58,557 bases of DNA, taken from NCBI RefSeq assembly GCF_014803725.1, contig NZ_JAAVBE010000019.1, positions 227,877 through 286,433 of the forward strand, written 5' to 3'. Shown piece by piece: positions 46,582 through 56,093 of the stretch; within the stretch, counting starts at the first letter, position 1; each line of letters begins with the position of its first letter. Under the pieces are notes generated by a model that was not told where the DNA came from, did not search any database, and was given only the letters and a program-made list of their open reading frames with translations. Source of the DNA: Desulfovibrio sp. GTDB lineage: Bacteria; Desulfobacterota; Desulfovibrionia; Desulfovibrionales; Desulfovibrionaceae. A program made the position numbers and the translations under genes.

Positions 46582-47164
46582 CGCTCAGGCCAACGCCCCT
46601 CTGGACGTGCTCGGCGCCGTGCATGACTTCCTCATGGCGCATATCGGTATCGCGCCCGAGGCCATCATCCGCGGCTGGCAGAATCGCGCGGATCTGCCCC
46701 CCATGTCCTCCTATGCGGTGCTGACGCTCATCAACGCGCCGCGCCGTGGCACCAATGTCCACGTCTGGGAGCATGACCCCGCCGCAGCCGACGGCCTCGT
46801 CGAGAACGTGCGGATGCTCGTCTGCTACGAAGTGCAGGTGGATGTGTGTGGGCAGGACGAGGCCGTGGTGGGCGCGCAGGCCGCGCGGCTGGTCATGCTT
46901 TGCCGCGACGCCGTGGCCGTGGACTTTTTCCGGGCGCTGGGGCTTTCCTGCCAGTATGCGGATGACCCGCGCTCGCTGCCTTTCAGTAACGATGTGGACC
47001 AGTGGGAGGTGCGCTATTCCGTGACCCTGCACCTCTCGGCATGGCTCGGCGCGGACATCGCCCGCGCGGCCTTTACGGATGTGGACCTGCGGCTCGAGGA
47101 CGTGGACGTGCATCACCCCGCGAGCGCAGGGCCGGACAACCAGAAAAAGGAGATCGCCTCGTGA
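46565..47164 (+). CDS. Neck/tail terminator protein (gp12-like)
   Basis: A 199-residue protein. APLDVLGAVHDFLMAHIGIA, YAVLTLINAPRRGTNVH and VRMLVCYEVQVDVCGQDEAV, then RYSVTLHLSAWLGADI, match phage neck terminator proteins that cap the tail tube. GAGGAGG lies 6 nt before ATG 46565; overlaps the previous gene by 17 nt. Confidence 0.7.
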   Translation: MLPRRDAQANAPLDVLGAVHDFLMAHIGIAPEAIIRGWQNRADLPPMSSYAVLTLINAPRRGTNVHVWEHDPAAADGLVENVRMLVCYEVQVDVCGQDEAVVGAQAARLVMLCRDAVAVDFFRALGLSCQYADDPRSLPFSNDVDQWEVRYSVTLHLSAWLGADIARAAFTDVDLRLEDVDVHHPASAGPDNQKKEIAS

Positions 47165-48669
47165 GCATCCCGGCAAGTCAAATCGTCCAGGTCAACCCGC
47201 GCCTGCTCACGGCGGGCGGCACGGACCTCGAGTTCAACGGCCTCCTCCTCTCCGTCTCGCCGCTCATCCCGGCCTCGCAGCTCGTACTGCCCTTCCCGGA
47301 CGCGGAGAGCGTGGGCGAGTATTTCGGGCTCACTTCGCCCGAATACCAGGCGGCGGTGGTCTATTTCCTCGGCTACAACAATTCCTTCAAGAAGCCGCGG
47401 GCGCTCTATGTGGCCAGCCGCGTCGCCGAGGCGCGGGCCGCGTGGCTGCGCGGGGCCGCGTGGACGGGCACGCTGGCGGAGCTCAAGGGCGCGGGAACTG
47501 GCGGGCTCTCGCTCACGGTCAACGGCGAGGCCGTCACCGTGGAAAACCTGTCCCTCGCCACGGCCACGAGCCCGAGCGACGTGGCCGAACTGCTGCAAAC
47601 GGCCATCAATGCGGCCGAGGGCGGCGCGGGCGTGACCGTGGCCTTTTCCAGCCTGACCAAGGCGTGGACCATCCAGAGCCCCACCACCGGCGCGGCGAGC
47701 TCCCTGAGCTTTGCGAGCGCCCCGGAAACGGGCGCGGACTTCGCCACGCTGCTGGCCCTCACCGAAGAGGCCGGGGCCGTGCTCTCGCCCGGCATGGACG
47801 CCATGAGCCACGCGGACAACATGGAAGCCATCCTCGACCTCACCGAGAACTTCGTCTGCTTCACCACGGTGGACCAGCCCACCGAAGCCGACGCGCTGGC
47901 GCTGGCGCTGTGGGCCTCCGGCAAGGGCGTGGCCTACCTCTACATCTATTGGGACAATGATCCGAAGCTCCTCCAGCCCAACAACACGGCGACCATCGCG
48001 GCCGCCCTCACGGAGGCCAATGTGGGCGCCACCTGCGGCGTGTGGAACAGCCTCGACTACGCCGCCATGATCATGGGCACGGCCGCCTCCATCGACTGGG
48101 AGCGCCGCAACGGCACCATCACCTTCGCCTTCAAGGCGCAGGACGGGCTCGCCGCCAACGTGGTCACGGGCACGGACGCCACCAACCTCAAGGCCCAAAA
48201 CATGAACTTCATGGGCGACTACGCCACGCGAAACGACCAGTTCATCTTCCTGTATCCGGGCTCCATGTTCGGCAGCTGGACGTGGATTGACACCTACTTG
48301 AACGCCGTGTGGCTCAACAACGCCCTTCAGGTAGCCTGCATGTCCGGCTTCGAGCAGACGCCGCGCGTGCCCTACACGGACGCGGGCTACGCGCTCGTGC
48401 GCGCGTGGTTGCAGGACCCGGTCAACCGCGCCCTGTATTCCGGCATCATCGACACCGGGGTGACGCTCTCCGAATCGCAGAAGGCCGAGCTTCAGCGCGA
48501 GGCCGGGCGCGACATCTCGGGCGAGCTCTTCACCGACGGCTATGTGATCGAGGTCAACGACCCGGCCCCGGCCGTGCGCCAGAAGCGCGAGAGCCCGGAA
48601 TGCTCGATTTACTACACCTATGGCGGGAGCGTTCACCGCCTCGACATCGCCTCCACCGCGGTCGTTTAA
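47161..48669 (+). CDS. Tail sheath protein (DUF3383 type)
   Basis: A 502-residue protein starting at GTG 47161 (GTGA overlap). Segments PFPDAESVGEYFGLTSPEYQ, VVYFLGYNNSFKKPRALYVA and the C-terminal VPYTDAGYALVRAWLQDPVN match DUF3383, the contractile sheath family of this phage type. It defines the virus as a myovirus. Confidence 0.85.
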   Translation: MSIPASQIVQVNPRLLTAGGTDLEFNGLLLSVSPLIPASQLVLPFPDAESVGEYFGLTSPEYQAAVVYFLGYNNSFKKPRALYVASRVAEARAAWLRGAAWTGTLAELKGAGTGGLSLTVNGEAVTVENLSLATATSPSDVAELLQTAINAAEGGAGVTVAFSSLTKAWTIQSPTTGAASSLSFASAPETGADFATLLALTEEAGAVLSPGMDAMSHADNMEAILDLTENFVCFTTVDQPTEADALALALWASGKGVAYLYIYWDNDPKLLQPNNTATIAAALTEANVGATCGVWNSLDYAAMIMGTAASIDWERRNGTITFAFKAQDGLAANVVTGTDATNLKAQNMNFMGDYATRNDQFIFLYPGSMFGSWTWIDTYLNAVWLNNALQVACMSGFEQTPRVPYTDAGYALVRAWLQDPVNRALYSGIIDTGVTLSESQKAELQREAGRDISGELFTDGYVIEVNDPAPAVRQKRESPECSIYYTYGGSVHRLDIASTAVV

Positions 48670-48684
48670 AAAGGAGATTGAACC

Positions 48685-49125
48685 ATGAGCCAACTTGTAG
48701 GCGACATCACCAGCGCCAACGCCACGCTCGTCCTGACTGTGGACTTCCTCTTCCCCGCGGGCATCCAGCTTGAGCAGTTCGCCACGGACCAGAGCTACAG
48801 CATGGACGAGCTCACCATCGCCGAGGACCGCATGGGCGTGGACGGCAACCTCGTGGCCGGGTGGGTTCCCAGCATCAAGCCCGTGACCATCATGCTTGAG
48901 GCGTCGAGCCCCAGCTATTTCGCGCTCACACAGCTCTACCGCGCCTGCGAGCAGAAGCGCGGCTTCTACCGCTGCGGGCTGGTGGCGGCGGTGCCCAGCA
49001 TCGGCAAGACCTTCATCTGGTCGCAGGGCGTGCTCAAGAGCGGGACGCCCGTGCCCGCTGGCAAGAAGGTGCTGGACCCGACCACATGGAAATTCGACTT
49101 CGGCAAACTGGAAGTGCAGGGGTAA
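48685..49125 (+). CDS. Tail tube protein
   Basis: A 146-residue beta-rich protein right after the sheath gene. DQSYSMDELTIAEDRMGVDG, then SPSYFALTQLYRACEQKRGF and TWKFDFGKLEVQG. Position and size fit the tube subunit. Confidence 0.75.
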   Translation: MSQLVGDITSANATLVLTVDFLFPAGIQLEQFATDQSYSMDELTIAEDRMGVDGNLVAGWVPSIKPVTIMLEASSPSYFALTQLYRACEQKRGFYRCGLVAAVPSIGKTFIWSQGVLKSGTPVPAGKKVLDPTTWKFDFGKLEVQG

Positions 49126-49128
49126 ATC

Positions 49129-49644
49129 ATGCGCAAGGAAAAGAAAATCACCGTCAATGACCGCGGCCGGGAGCTGGCCTTCACGGTGCGGGAAATGCCC
49201 GCCACGAAGCTGGAATCCTTCATCGTGCGCGCGGGCCTGCTGCTGGCCGCATCGGGCCTTGCGGACGGCCTGCTCGGCGGGGCGCACGGCGAAGGCCAGG
49301 AAGCCGAAGCGCCGGACGTTGCCCACGTCATGGAGGCCGCCGGCCGGATGCTCGGGCAGGATAAGGGCGCGGGCCTCATCCGGGCGCTGGGAGCCCTCGA
49401 CTACGACAAGGCGCGGCCGCTGCTGAATGACCTGCTCGGCTGCTGCACCCTCGAAGGCTCCGTGGCCCCGCTCTCCGAGGAGACGGCCGACGCGGTCATC
49501 GAGGATGTGCGCACGCTGTTCACGCTGCGCAAGGAGGCGCTGGTCCTGAACCTCGGTTTTTTCGCACTCGCCGGGCAGTCCGGCTCACAGGAGTCCGCGA
49601 ACCCGGCCCCGTACTCGCGCAAACGCGAAATATCAGTCCATTGA
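49129..49644 (+). CDS. Tail assembly chaperone, first part
   Basis: A 171-residue protein between tube and tape measure. ELAFTVREMPATKLESFIVR and AVIEDVRTLFTLRKEALVLN fit the G-type tail assembly chaperones. Its stop overlaps the next small gene (TGATG). Confidence 0.65.
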   Translation: MRKEKKITVNDRGRELAFTVREMPATKLESFIVRAGLLLAASGLADGLLGGAHGEGQEAEAPDVAHVMEAAGRMLGQDKGAGLIRALGALDYDKARPLLNDLLGCCTLEGSVAPLSEETADAVIEDVRTLFTLRKEALVLNLGFFALAGQSGSQESANPAPYSRKREISVH

Positions 49645-49790
49645 TGGCGCTGATATTGGGCGAGCGGCTGGCGAGCCTGCGTGAGCTCGAGGAGTATTAC
49701 AGCTATGAGGATGCGCTGAACCTGGCCGAGGTCATCCAGGTGAAGGGCCATAACGAATACGTGACGGCCAAGGCCGCGCAAAAGGCGTGA
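49644..49790 (+). CDS. Tail assembly chaperone, second part (48 residues)
   Basis: MALILGERLASLRELEEYYS then YEDALNLAEVIQVKG. In lambda, P2 and others the second chaperone frame is reached by ribosomal frameshifting; here the frames are offset by -1 and overlap at TGATG, but I saw no canonical slippery heptamer. Confidence 0.6.
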   Translation: MALILGERLASLRELEEYYSYEDALNLAEVIQVKGHNEYVTAKAAQKA

Positions 49791-49793
49791 GTG

Positions 49794-51338
49794 ATGGAAA
49801 TCGACTCCCTTGTCATCTCCCTGGGGCTGGACCCGGCCAAGCTGCGCGAGGGCCTTGCGCAGGTCGAGCAGGCTCTCAAGCAGGGGGAAATCACCCTCGC
49901 GGACTTTGTGGAGGGCATCCAGGCGGGCCTCAAGGAGGCCGTCGAGGAAGCGGCCGCCGGGAGCGCCGCGGGCGTCGAGGCCGTGGGCGACGCCTCCGGG
50001 GAGATGGTGCAGCGCTTCGAGGAGGCGGTGAACCGTTTTTCGGACGGCGTGGACAGGCTCGGCAAGAAGTCGCAGGACGCGGCCAACAAGGCCAGGCAGG
50101 CCGGCAGCGAAGTGCGGGCCATGGGCCGCCGCATCGGCGGCTTCCTTCGGGGCATCATCACCACCGTGGCCGCGCCGCTCGCCGGGGCGCTCTCGGCCGG
50201 GGCCATCATGGGGAGCTACTTCTCAGACGTGGCGCAAATGGCCGAGCAGACCGGGCGCTACACCAAGCAGCTGGAGGACGCCGCCAAGAAAAAGGCCCTG
50301 CTCGCGCGCATCAACAAGGAGGACATCGAGCTCTACCGCAAGGGCAAGCTGGCCCTGCTGGACTTCAACAACGCCATGGCCGGGCTTTCCGCCACCATCA
50401 TGCGGGCGCTCTCCCCGGCCATCCGCTTCGGCATCGACCTGCTCAACTCGCTGGCGGACTGGGTGAGGAGGAATGAGCCGAACATCATCCGCTTCTTCAC
50501 GGTGCTGGCGGGGGTCATCGCCGTCAAGCTCATCCCGGCCGTCTATGCCCTCACCAAGGCCATGATGGCAAACCCGCTGGCGAAGATCATCGCCGGCATT
50601 CTGCTTGTCACCGCTGTCATTGAAGATTTCATCGGCTATGTGCAGGGAGGCGACTCTGCCCTTGCGGGGCTGTGGTCGCAGTTCGGGACGGCCGAGGAAA
50701 TCTCGCGGGCGCTCGGGGAGGCATGGGAATGGCTCAAGAGCGTCGGGCAGGCGCTGTTCGACGGCCTCCTCAGCGCCGGGCAGGCCTTCATCAGCAATTT
50801 TTCCGGGGCCATTGATGGCCTCAAGGGGATGGTGGAGAACACCATCAAGGTCATCAAGTCTCTGTTTTCCGGCAATTTCAAGGAGGCCGGGCAAGCCCTG
50901 CGCGAGGCGTTCAAGAGCGCTCTTGACTACATCGAGGGCATCTTCATGGGTATCTTCAAAACCATAAAAGCCGCCATTGCTGAACTTCTGGACATGATTC
51001 CTTCCATGGACTCCATCAAGAAGGGCGCATCCAAGGCGTGGGACGCGGCCAAGGAGTTTGGCAAGGGGCTCTTTGGTATCGGGGACGATGCCGACAAGGC
51101 AGCCGCGCCCCAGTCCGGCGTCGTCCCCACCAATACAGAAGCCACGCGGGCGGCTGTTCCCCCTTCTGCCACGGTGAACAACACCAAGAACCAACAAATC
51201 GACGCCCGCTACACCACCAATATCTATGCGCCGGGCGCGGACCCGCAAGCAATGGCGGGAGCTTTTGACAACCAGATGCGGCAGCAGAATGCCCAGCTGG
51301 GAGCAATGGCCGCCGATGGAGGAGTACGCCTGTCATGA
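49794..51338 (+). CDS. Tail tape measure protein
   Basis: A 514-residue protein, short for a myovirus, implying a short tail. N-terminal coiled coil (LREGLAQVEQALKQGEITLA), Ala/Gly-rich helices, several hydrophobic segments (VLAGVIAVKLIPAVYALTKA, AKIIAGILLVTAVIEDFIGY) and an Ala/Pro-rich end. Confidence 0.88.
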   Translation: MEIDSLVISLGLDPAKLREGLAQVEQALKQGEITLADFVEGIQAGLKEAVEEAAAGSAAGVEAVGDASGEMVQRFEEAVNRFSDGVDRLGKKSQDAANKARQAGSEVRAMGRRIGGFLRGIITTVAAPLAGALSAGAIMGSYFSDVAQMAEQTGRYTKQLEDAAKKKALLARINKEDIELYRKGKLALLDFNNAMAGLSATIMRALSPAIRFGIDLLNSLADWVRRNEPNIIRFFTVLAGVIAVKLIPAVYALTKAMMANPLAKIIAGILLVTAVIEDFIGYVQGGDSALAGLWSQFGTAEEISRALGEAWEWLKSVGQALFDGLLSAGQAFISNFSGAIDGLKGMVENTIKVIKSLFSGNFKEAGQALREAFKSALDYIEGIFMGIFKTIKAAIAELLDMIPSMDSIKKGASKAWDAAKEFGKGLFGIGDDADKAAAPQSGVVPTNTEATRAAVPPSATVNNTKNQQIDARYTTNIYAPGADPQAMAGAFDNQMRQQNAQLGAMAADGGVRLS

Positions 51339-51877
51339 GCCTTCTTCCGCAGCAATCACTCGGCAAGTGGTCCATCAACAACGCCTCGGGCGAGCGGGTG
51401 GTGGAGTTCACTTCCTTCATCAGTATGGAACTGCGCGACGAGTACAACGTCGTCACGAGCCCGGTGGAGGAAGGCAGCTTCGCCTCCTACAACAAGGTTG
51501 CCACGCCGCTCGAAATCGACTGCTCCCTCGGCATCGAGGGGGACGAAACCACGCTCAACATTGCGCTGGACCAGCTCAACGAACTGGCCGCCAGTACGGA
51601 AATCGTGAGCCTCGTCACGCCCGAGACCGAATACTACAACCTGAACCTCAAAAGCCTGAGCTACCGCCGCAAGCGCGAGGACGGCCTGGGCGTGCTCTGG
51701 CTCGACCTCAAGCTCGTGGAGGTTAGGCAGGTCAAGGCGCAATACACCAATGAAAAGTTGGGCGAGCGCAAGAACCGGGGCAAGGTGCAACCGAAGGAAG
51801 TGCAGGGACAGCAGAAGAAAACCCTGCTGGCGGGTGTGCGAGATGTGGGCAAGGGCATTTTCAAGGTGGGCAAGTGA
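51335..51877 (+). CDS. Baseplate/distal tail protein
   Basis: A 180-residue protein directly after the tape measure. VEFTSFISMELRDEYNVVTS and VEEGSFASYNKVATPLEIDC resemble the small tail proteins that link tube and hub. Basic C-terminal tail. Confidence 0.65.
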   Translation: MSLLPQQSLGKWSINNASGERVVEFTSFISMELRDEYNVVTSPVEEGSFASYNKVATPLEIDCSLGIEGDETTLNIALDQLNELAASTEIVSLVTPETEYYNLNLKSLSYRRKREDGLGVLWLDLKLVEVRQVKAQYTNEKLGERKNRGKVQPKEVQGQQKKTLLAGVRDVGKGIFKVGK

Positions 51878-52230
51878 TGCTCGAACTTCCCCTTGAGGCC
51901 ATGGTCAACCAGGAATTTTTGGTCACCCTCGGCGAGCAGGACTGCACCATCGCGCTCTACCAGCGTGGCGCTTCCATGTATCTGGACCTCAACGCGGGGG
52001 GCGCGATCATTTGCCGGGGGGCCATCTGCCAGCCGGGCATGGGCATTGTCCAGCGGGCCACGATGGCCTTTGCGGGGCAGCTCTACCTCCTTGACGAGCG
52101 CTCGCAGCCCATGGAGCAGCAGCCGCCGCAATGGCAGGGCCTCGGCACGCGCTGGAAGCTCTACTGGCTCTCTCCCGAAGAGGTGAAAGAGATAAATGCG
52201 GCCAACCTCAAGGCAGCGCTAAATGGCTGA
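51877..52230 (+). CDS. Baseplate plug protein
   Basis: A 117-residue protein. EFLVTLGEQDCTIALYQRGA, YLDLNAGGAIICRGAICQ and PQWQGLGTRWKLYWLSPEE match the small plug proteins of simple contractile tails. ATG 51877 overlaps the previous stop. Confidence 0.7.
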   Translation: MLELPLEAMVNQEFLVTLGEQDCTIALYQRGASMYLDLNAGGAIICRGAICQPGMGIVQRATMAFAGQLYLLDERSQPMEQQPPQWQGLGTRWKLYWLSPEEVKEINAANLKAALNG

Positions 52231-53122
52231 CACGAGCTTCACCCGCAAGCTCCTCGAGGTGCGCGTCACGCTTCAGGCCGGGCAATTCGAGGGCGGCAAC
52301 ACCAAGGTCATCACCGAGGTGCCGCTCAAGGTGCGCATCGAAAAGACAGGACCGCCGGACTACTGCAAGGCCGTCATCGAGGCGCGGGGCCTGCGCTATG
52401 AGGACATGGCGCAGATGTCCACCCTCGCCTTCAAGCCGCTGGCATCGGCAAAGAACACCGTGCAGGTATTTGCCGGGGATGAGCTGGATGAGGAGCTCTC
52501 GCTGGCCTTTTCCGGCTCCATCACCCAGGCAGCGGCGGACTTCAACGCCGCGCCGGACGTGGTGTTCCGCATGGAGGCCATGACGGGCTACTACGGGGCC
52601 ATCACCCCGCAAAGCCCCACGGCCGTCAAGGGCGCGCAGCCCGCGGCGGACTTCATCGCCATGCAGGCCAAGGCGGCGGGCTTCACTTTCCAGAATGACG
52701 GCGTGACCGCGCAGCTTGAGAACGCCGTGTTCAACGGCTCGCCCGTGGCGCAGGCGCGCGCGGCCGCGCGGCAGATCGGCGCGGAGCTCATCATCGACGA
52801 CGGGGCCATGATTTTGAGCCCGGCCGGGGGCGCCGGGGAAAAGGCGGGCGGCGGCCGAGGCAATGCCGTGCTGCTCAACAAGGAAAGCGGGCTCTTGGGA
52901 TATCCCGTGCTCACCAATGAGGGCGTGCAGCTCAAGGCGCTCTACAACCCGGCCTTCCGCCTCGGGGGGCTTGTCAAGGTGGAAAGCATCGTGCCCAAGG
53001 CCTCGGGCGTGTGGCGCATCATCAAGCTCACCCACGAGCTCGCAGCCTTTGATGCCATGGGCGGCCCGTGGGAAAGCCAGATGACGACCTACTACCCCGA
53101 GGTCGCAGGGGGGAAGGCATGA
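52223..53122 (+). CDS. Baseplate hub protein
   Basis: A 299-residue protein. DTSFTRKLLEVRVTLQAGQF, CKAVIEARGLRYEDMAQMST, and a C-terminal VWRIIKLTHELAAFDAMGG typical of XkdQ/gp44-type hubs. Precedes the spike gene with a 4-nt overlap. Confidence 0.75.
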   Translation: MADTSFTRKLLEVRVTLQAGQFEGGNTKVITEVPLKVRIEKTGPPDYCKAVIEARGLRYEDMAQMSTLAFKPLASAKNTVQVFAGDELDEELSLAFSGSITQAAADFNAAPDVVFRMEAMTGYYGAITPQSPTAVKGAQPAADFIAMQAKAAGFTFQNDGVTAQLENAVFNGSPVAQARAAARQIGAELIIDDGAMILSPAGGAGEKAGGGRGNAVLLNKESGLLGYPVLTNEGVQLKALYNPAFRLGGLVKVESIVPKASGVWRIIKLTHELAAFDAMGGPWESQMTTYYPEVAGGKA

Positions 53123-53871
53123 GCGACAAGGAAAACCAAGGCCTGCGCGACCCCTACACCATGGCGACGCCGTACAACCAGCTGGAGTTCATCGTCCGGC
53201 GTATCGTCTCGGAGATGGTCAACACGTCCGCGCTCGTGCGCATCGACGGCTGCACGTCGCAAGGGCCTGACGGCCCGGCTGGGACGGTTGCTGCCACGCC
53301 GCTCGTGGCGCAGACGGACGCGGAAGGCAACGCCCTTCCCATGGTCCCCTTGCCGTCGCTTCCACATTACCGCATTCAGGCGGGCATCGCGGCCATTATC
53401 ATGGACCCGGTGCCCGGTGACATCGGCGTGGCCTCCTTCTGCAAGGCGGATTCGTCCACGGTCAAGCCGGGCACCACGGAGCCGCAGCGGCCGGGCAGCT
53501 TCCGCTCCTTCGATCAGGCCGACGGGATGCTGGTGGCGAGCGTAAGCAACAAGGCCCCGGAAGTCTGGATAGAGCTCAGGCAGGACAAGACCATCGTCAT
53601 CCACGCGCCCGAGGGCTGCACCATTGAGACGGACAAAACCGTGGAAATCAAGGCGGCCGAGGGCATCGTGCTGGACGCGCCCCAAACCACCATCACCGGC
53701 AACCTCACCGCCACGGGCGAGAAGGGCGACGCCATCGGCATGACGGGCACGGTCACTCTTGACGGCAGCCTGACGAGCACTGGCGACCAGGTGGCGGGCG
53801 GCATCAGCCAGACCGGGCACACGCACACCGGCGTCGAACCGGGCGGCGGCGACACCGGGAAGCCGCAATAA
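53119..53871 (+). CDS. Baseplate central spike (Gp138/gpV-like)
   Basis: A 250-residue protein. OB-fold N-terminus (NTSALVRIDGCTSQGPDGPA), repeats of short beta-strands (CTIETDKTVEIKAAEGIVLD) that build a beta-helix, and the end SQTGHTHTGVEPGGGDTG, with the HTHTG iron-binding tip signature of spikes. Confidence 0.85.
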   Translation: MSDKENQGLRDPYTMATPYNQLEFIVRRIVSEMVNTSALVRIDGCTSQGPDGPAGTVAATPLVAQTDAEGNALPMVPLPSLPHYRIQAGIAAIIMDPVPGDIGVASFCKADSSTVKPGTTEPQRPGSFRSFDQADGMLVASVSNKAPEVWIELRQDKTIVIHAPEGCTIETDKTVEIKAAEGIVLDAPQTTITGNLTATGEKGDAIGMTGTVTLDGSLTSTGDQVAGGISQTGHTHTGVEPGGGDTGKPQ

Positions 53872-53881
53872 GGGGGCGCAT

Positions 53882-54241
53882 ATGGCAATAGGGCACACCC
53901 TCACGCTTGACCTCGACAACTGGGATCTCACGCTGGACGCGGGCGGCAATATCGCTACCTCCTCAGGGCCCTATGCCATCGCGCAAAACGTGGCCAACGC
54001 CGTGCGCCTGTTCACCAATGACGCCTATTACGACCCGGAGCGCGGCATTCCGCATTTCATCGTGGATTTGGGCCTCCTCCCCCAGCAGAGCGTGGTGCGC
54101 AGCCGCGTGGGCGCGGCTGCCCGGGGCGTGGAGGGCGTGGCCACGGCGCAGGTGGAGGCGCTGGCGCTCGAGGACCGCGTGCTCACCGGGAACATCCGGC
54201 TCACCACAACCGAGGGGGCAAGCGCCGATGTTGCATTTTGA
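53882..54241 (+). CDS. Baseplate W / gp25-like protein
   Basis: A 119-residue protein. IATSSGPYAIAQNVANAVRL, FTNDAYYDPERGIPHF and a C-terminal EDRVLTGNIRLTTTEG match the gp25-like wedge protein. Confidence 0.82.
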   Translation: MAIGHTLTLDLDNWDLTLDAGGNIATSSGPYAIAQNVANAVRLFTNDAYYDPERGIPHFIVDLGLLPQQSVVRSRVGAAARGVEGVATAQVEALALEDRVLTGNIRLTTTEGASADVAF

Positions 54242-55448
54242 CCCGCAGACAGGGCTCTCCGCCGATGCCGTGACCACGGTGCGCGAGGCCGTGCGCGAGG
54301 ACTGGAAAACCGCCTTCCGCCGCGACGGCGCGCCCGAACTCAACACCGAGCCGGAAACCCCGGCAGGCCAGCTCATCGACAGCCAGACCGCTGCCATCGT
54401 GGACAAGGACGACGAGGTGCTCTTCCTCGCCAACCAGTTCAATCCGCTGACGGCATCCGGCATCTGGCAGGACGCGCTCGGGAAGATCTACTTCCTCACG
54501 CGCAAGGTGGCGCAGCGCTCCGAGGCGGTGTGCGTGTGCAATGGCCTTGCGGGTACGGTCATCGCCGCTGGCGCGCGCATCAAGTCCGCAGCTGACGGCT
54601 CGGAGTGGGCCTGCGTGGAGGCCGTCACCATCCCGCAGGGGGGCACGGTTGAGGCGCGCTTCCAGGCACAGACGCCGGGGCCGCTGGCCGCGCAGGCGAA
54701 TACCCTCACCAATATCGTCACCGTCACGCCCGGCTGGGACAGCGTGACCAACCCCGCGGCCGCCGTGACCGGGCGCGACGCGGAAAGCCAGCTTGAGTTC
54801 GAGACACGTCGCTACGCCAGCGTGGCGGCCAATGCCCGGGGCAGCGTCAGCGCGCTTTACGGGGCCATCGCCAACCTGCCCGATGTGCTCGACGTGGTGG
54901 TGCTGGAGAATACGGGCAATGAATCCATCGTCTCCTGGGGCGTGACCATCCCGGGCCACAGTGTGTGGATCGCGGTCACCGGGGGCACGGATGCGGCCAT
55001 CGCCGAGGCCGTCTACCGCAAGAAGGACGCGGGCTGCGGCACGGCCGGGAACACGCAGGTCAGCTATCAGGACATGGAGCTGCCCGGGACGCCCATCTAT
55101 ACCTATAGCATCGAGCGGCCGGAGCCGCTGGCCGTGGGCGTGCGCGTGACCTTGCGCCTGACGCCCACAACGCCGCAGGACATCGTGCAGCAGGTAAAGG
55201 ACGCCGTGCTCGCGGACTTCAACGGCGCCGGGCCGCATAATTCCCTGCGCGTGGGCACCGCGCAGGAGGTCTATGCCTCGCGCTTTTACTGCGCGGTCAT
55301 CGGCGCGGGCGTGCAGAACCTTGTGGGCATTGAACTTGCCGCGCCCGCAAGCGGCGCCGCATGGGGCACGAGCGTCGTCATCAACGCGGACAAGGCCCCG
55401 GTGCTCAGCGCTGACGACATCCTCGTGGTCATCGAGGAGGCGGACTAG
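54228..55448 (+). CDS. Baseplate J protein
   Basis: A 406-residue wedge protein. PAGQLIDSQTAAIVDKDDEV, ARIKSAADGSEWACVEAVTI, TGRDAESQLEFETRRYASVA and the later GVTIPGHSVWIAVTGGTD are characteristic of the gpJ family. Overlaps the W gene by 14 nt. Confidence 0.9.
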   Translation: MLHFDPQTGLSADAVTTVREAVREDWKTAFRRDGAPELNTEPETPAGQLIDSQTAAIVDKDDEVLFLANQFNPLTASGIWQDALGKIYFLTRKVAQRSEAVCVCNGLAGTVIAAGARIKSAADGSEWACVEAVTIPQGGTVEARFQAQTPGPLAAQANTLTNIVTVTPGWDSVTNPAAAVTGRDAESQLEFETRRYASVAANARGSVSALYGAIANLPDVLDVVVLENTGNESIVSWGVTIPGHSVWIAVTGGTDAAIAEAVYRKKDAGCGTAGNTQVSYQDMELPGTPIYTYSIERPEPLAVGVRVTLRLTPTTPQDIVQQVKDAVLADFNGAGPHNSLRVGTAQEVYASRFYCAVIGAGVQNLVGIELAAPASGAAWGTSVVINADKAPVLSADDILVVIEEAD

Positions 55449-55450
55449 CC

Positions 55451-56092
55451 ATGCTTCTCCCCGGCGAGACCATCCAAAGCCAGTACGCGGCAAGCCCCAC
55501 CATCCGGGCGCTGGCCGAATCCGCCCGCATCCGCATCGCGCCAGACGCGGACATCGCGCTCTTCTACCGCACAATCTTCGACATCGCCACGGCCGAGGGC
55601 GTGGGCCTCGACATCTGGGGCCGTATCCTCGGCATCGGGCGCTCTATCGAGGTGGAGGCGGCCCGCGACTATTTCGGCTTCAACACCGCTGATTACGACC
55701 CCTTCGACACGTCTCCTTTCTACACGGGCGACGGCGCGACCGAGCGCTACGCCCTCTCCGATGCCGCCTACCGCCAGCTCCTGCTCTGGAAGGCAATGGC
55801 GAACATCGCCACGGCCGATGCCGCCACGCTCAACCACCTCATGGCCGCGCTCTTTCCCGGGCAGGACATCGTGGTGCATGAGTGGGGCATCATGGCGCTG
55901 GAGCTCTACATCTTCTTTCCGCTGCTGCCCTGGCAGCGCGCCATCCTGAGAAATTACGGCCTGCTCGCCAGGGGCGCGGGCGTGGGCCTCGCCTGGGTTG
56001 AGATACCGTCCCCGGTCTTTGGCTTTGCCGAGGCCGACTATGAACCATTCGACACGGCTCCCTTCTGGGGGACGCAGTACATGGAGGACTGA
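55451..56092 (+). CDS. DUF2612 baseplate/tail protein (gpI-like)
   Basis: A 213-residue protein after gpJ. QYAASPTIRALAESARIRIA, GLDIWGRILGIGRSIEV and DAAYRQLLLWKAMANIATAD match DUF2612. In gpI position it links wedge and fibres. Confidence 0.8.
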   Translation: MLLPGETIQSQYAASPTIRALAESARIRIAPDADIALFYRTIFDIATAEGVGLDIWGRILGIGRSIEVEAARDYFGFNTADYDPFDTSPFYTGDGATERYALSDAAYRQLLLWKAMANIATADAATLNHLMAALFPGQDIVVHEWGIMALELYIFFPLLPWQRAILRNYGLLARGAGVGLAWVEIPSPVFGFAEADYEPFDTAPFWGTQYMED

Positions 56093-56093
56093 T

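Noticed and set aside
49129-49790. Programmed frameshift between the two chaperone genes
   Set aside because: The frames are in the right relation, but no XXXYYYZ slippery sequence was seen near the overlap; simple TGATG coupling is enough to explain expression.
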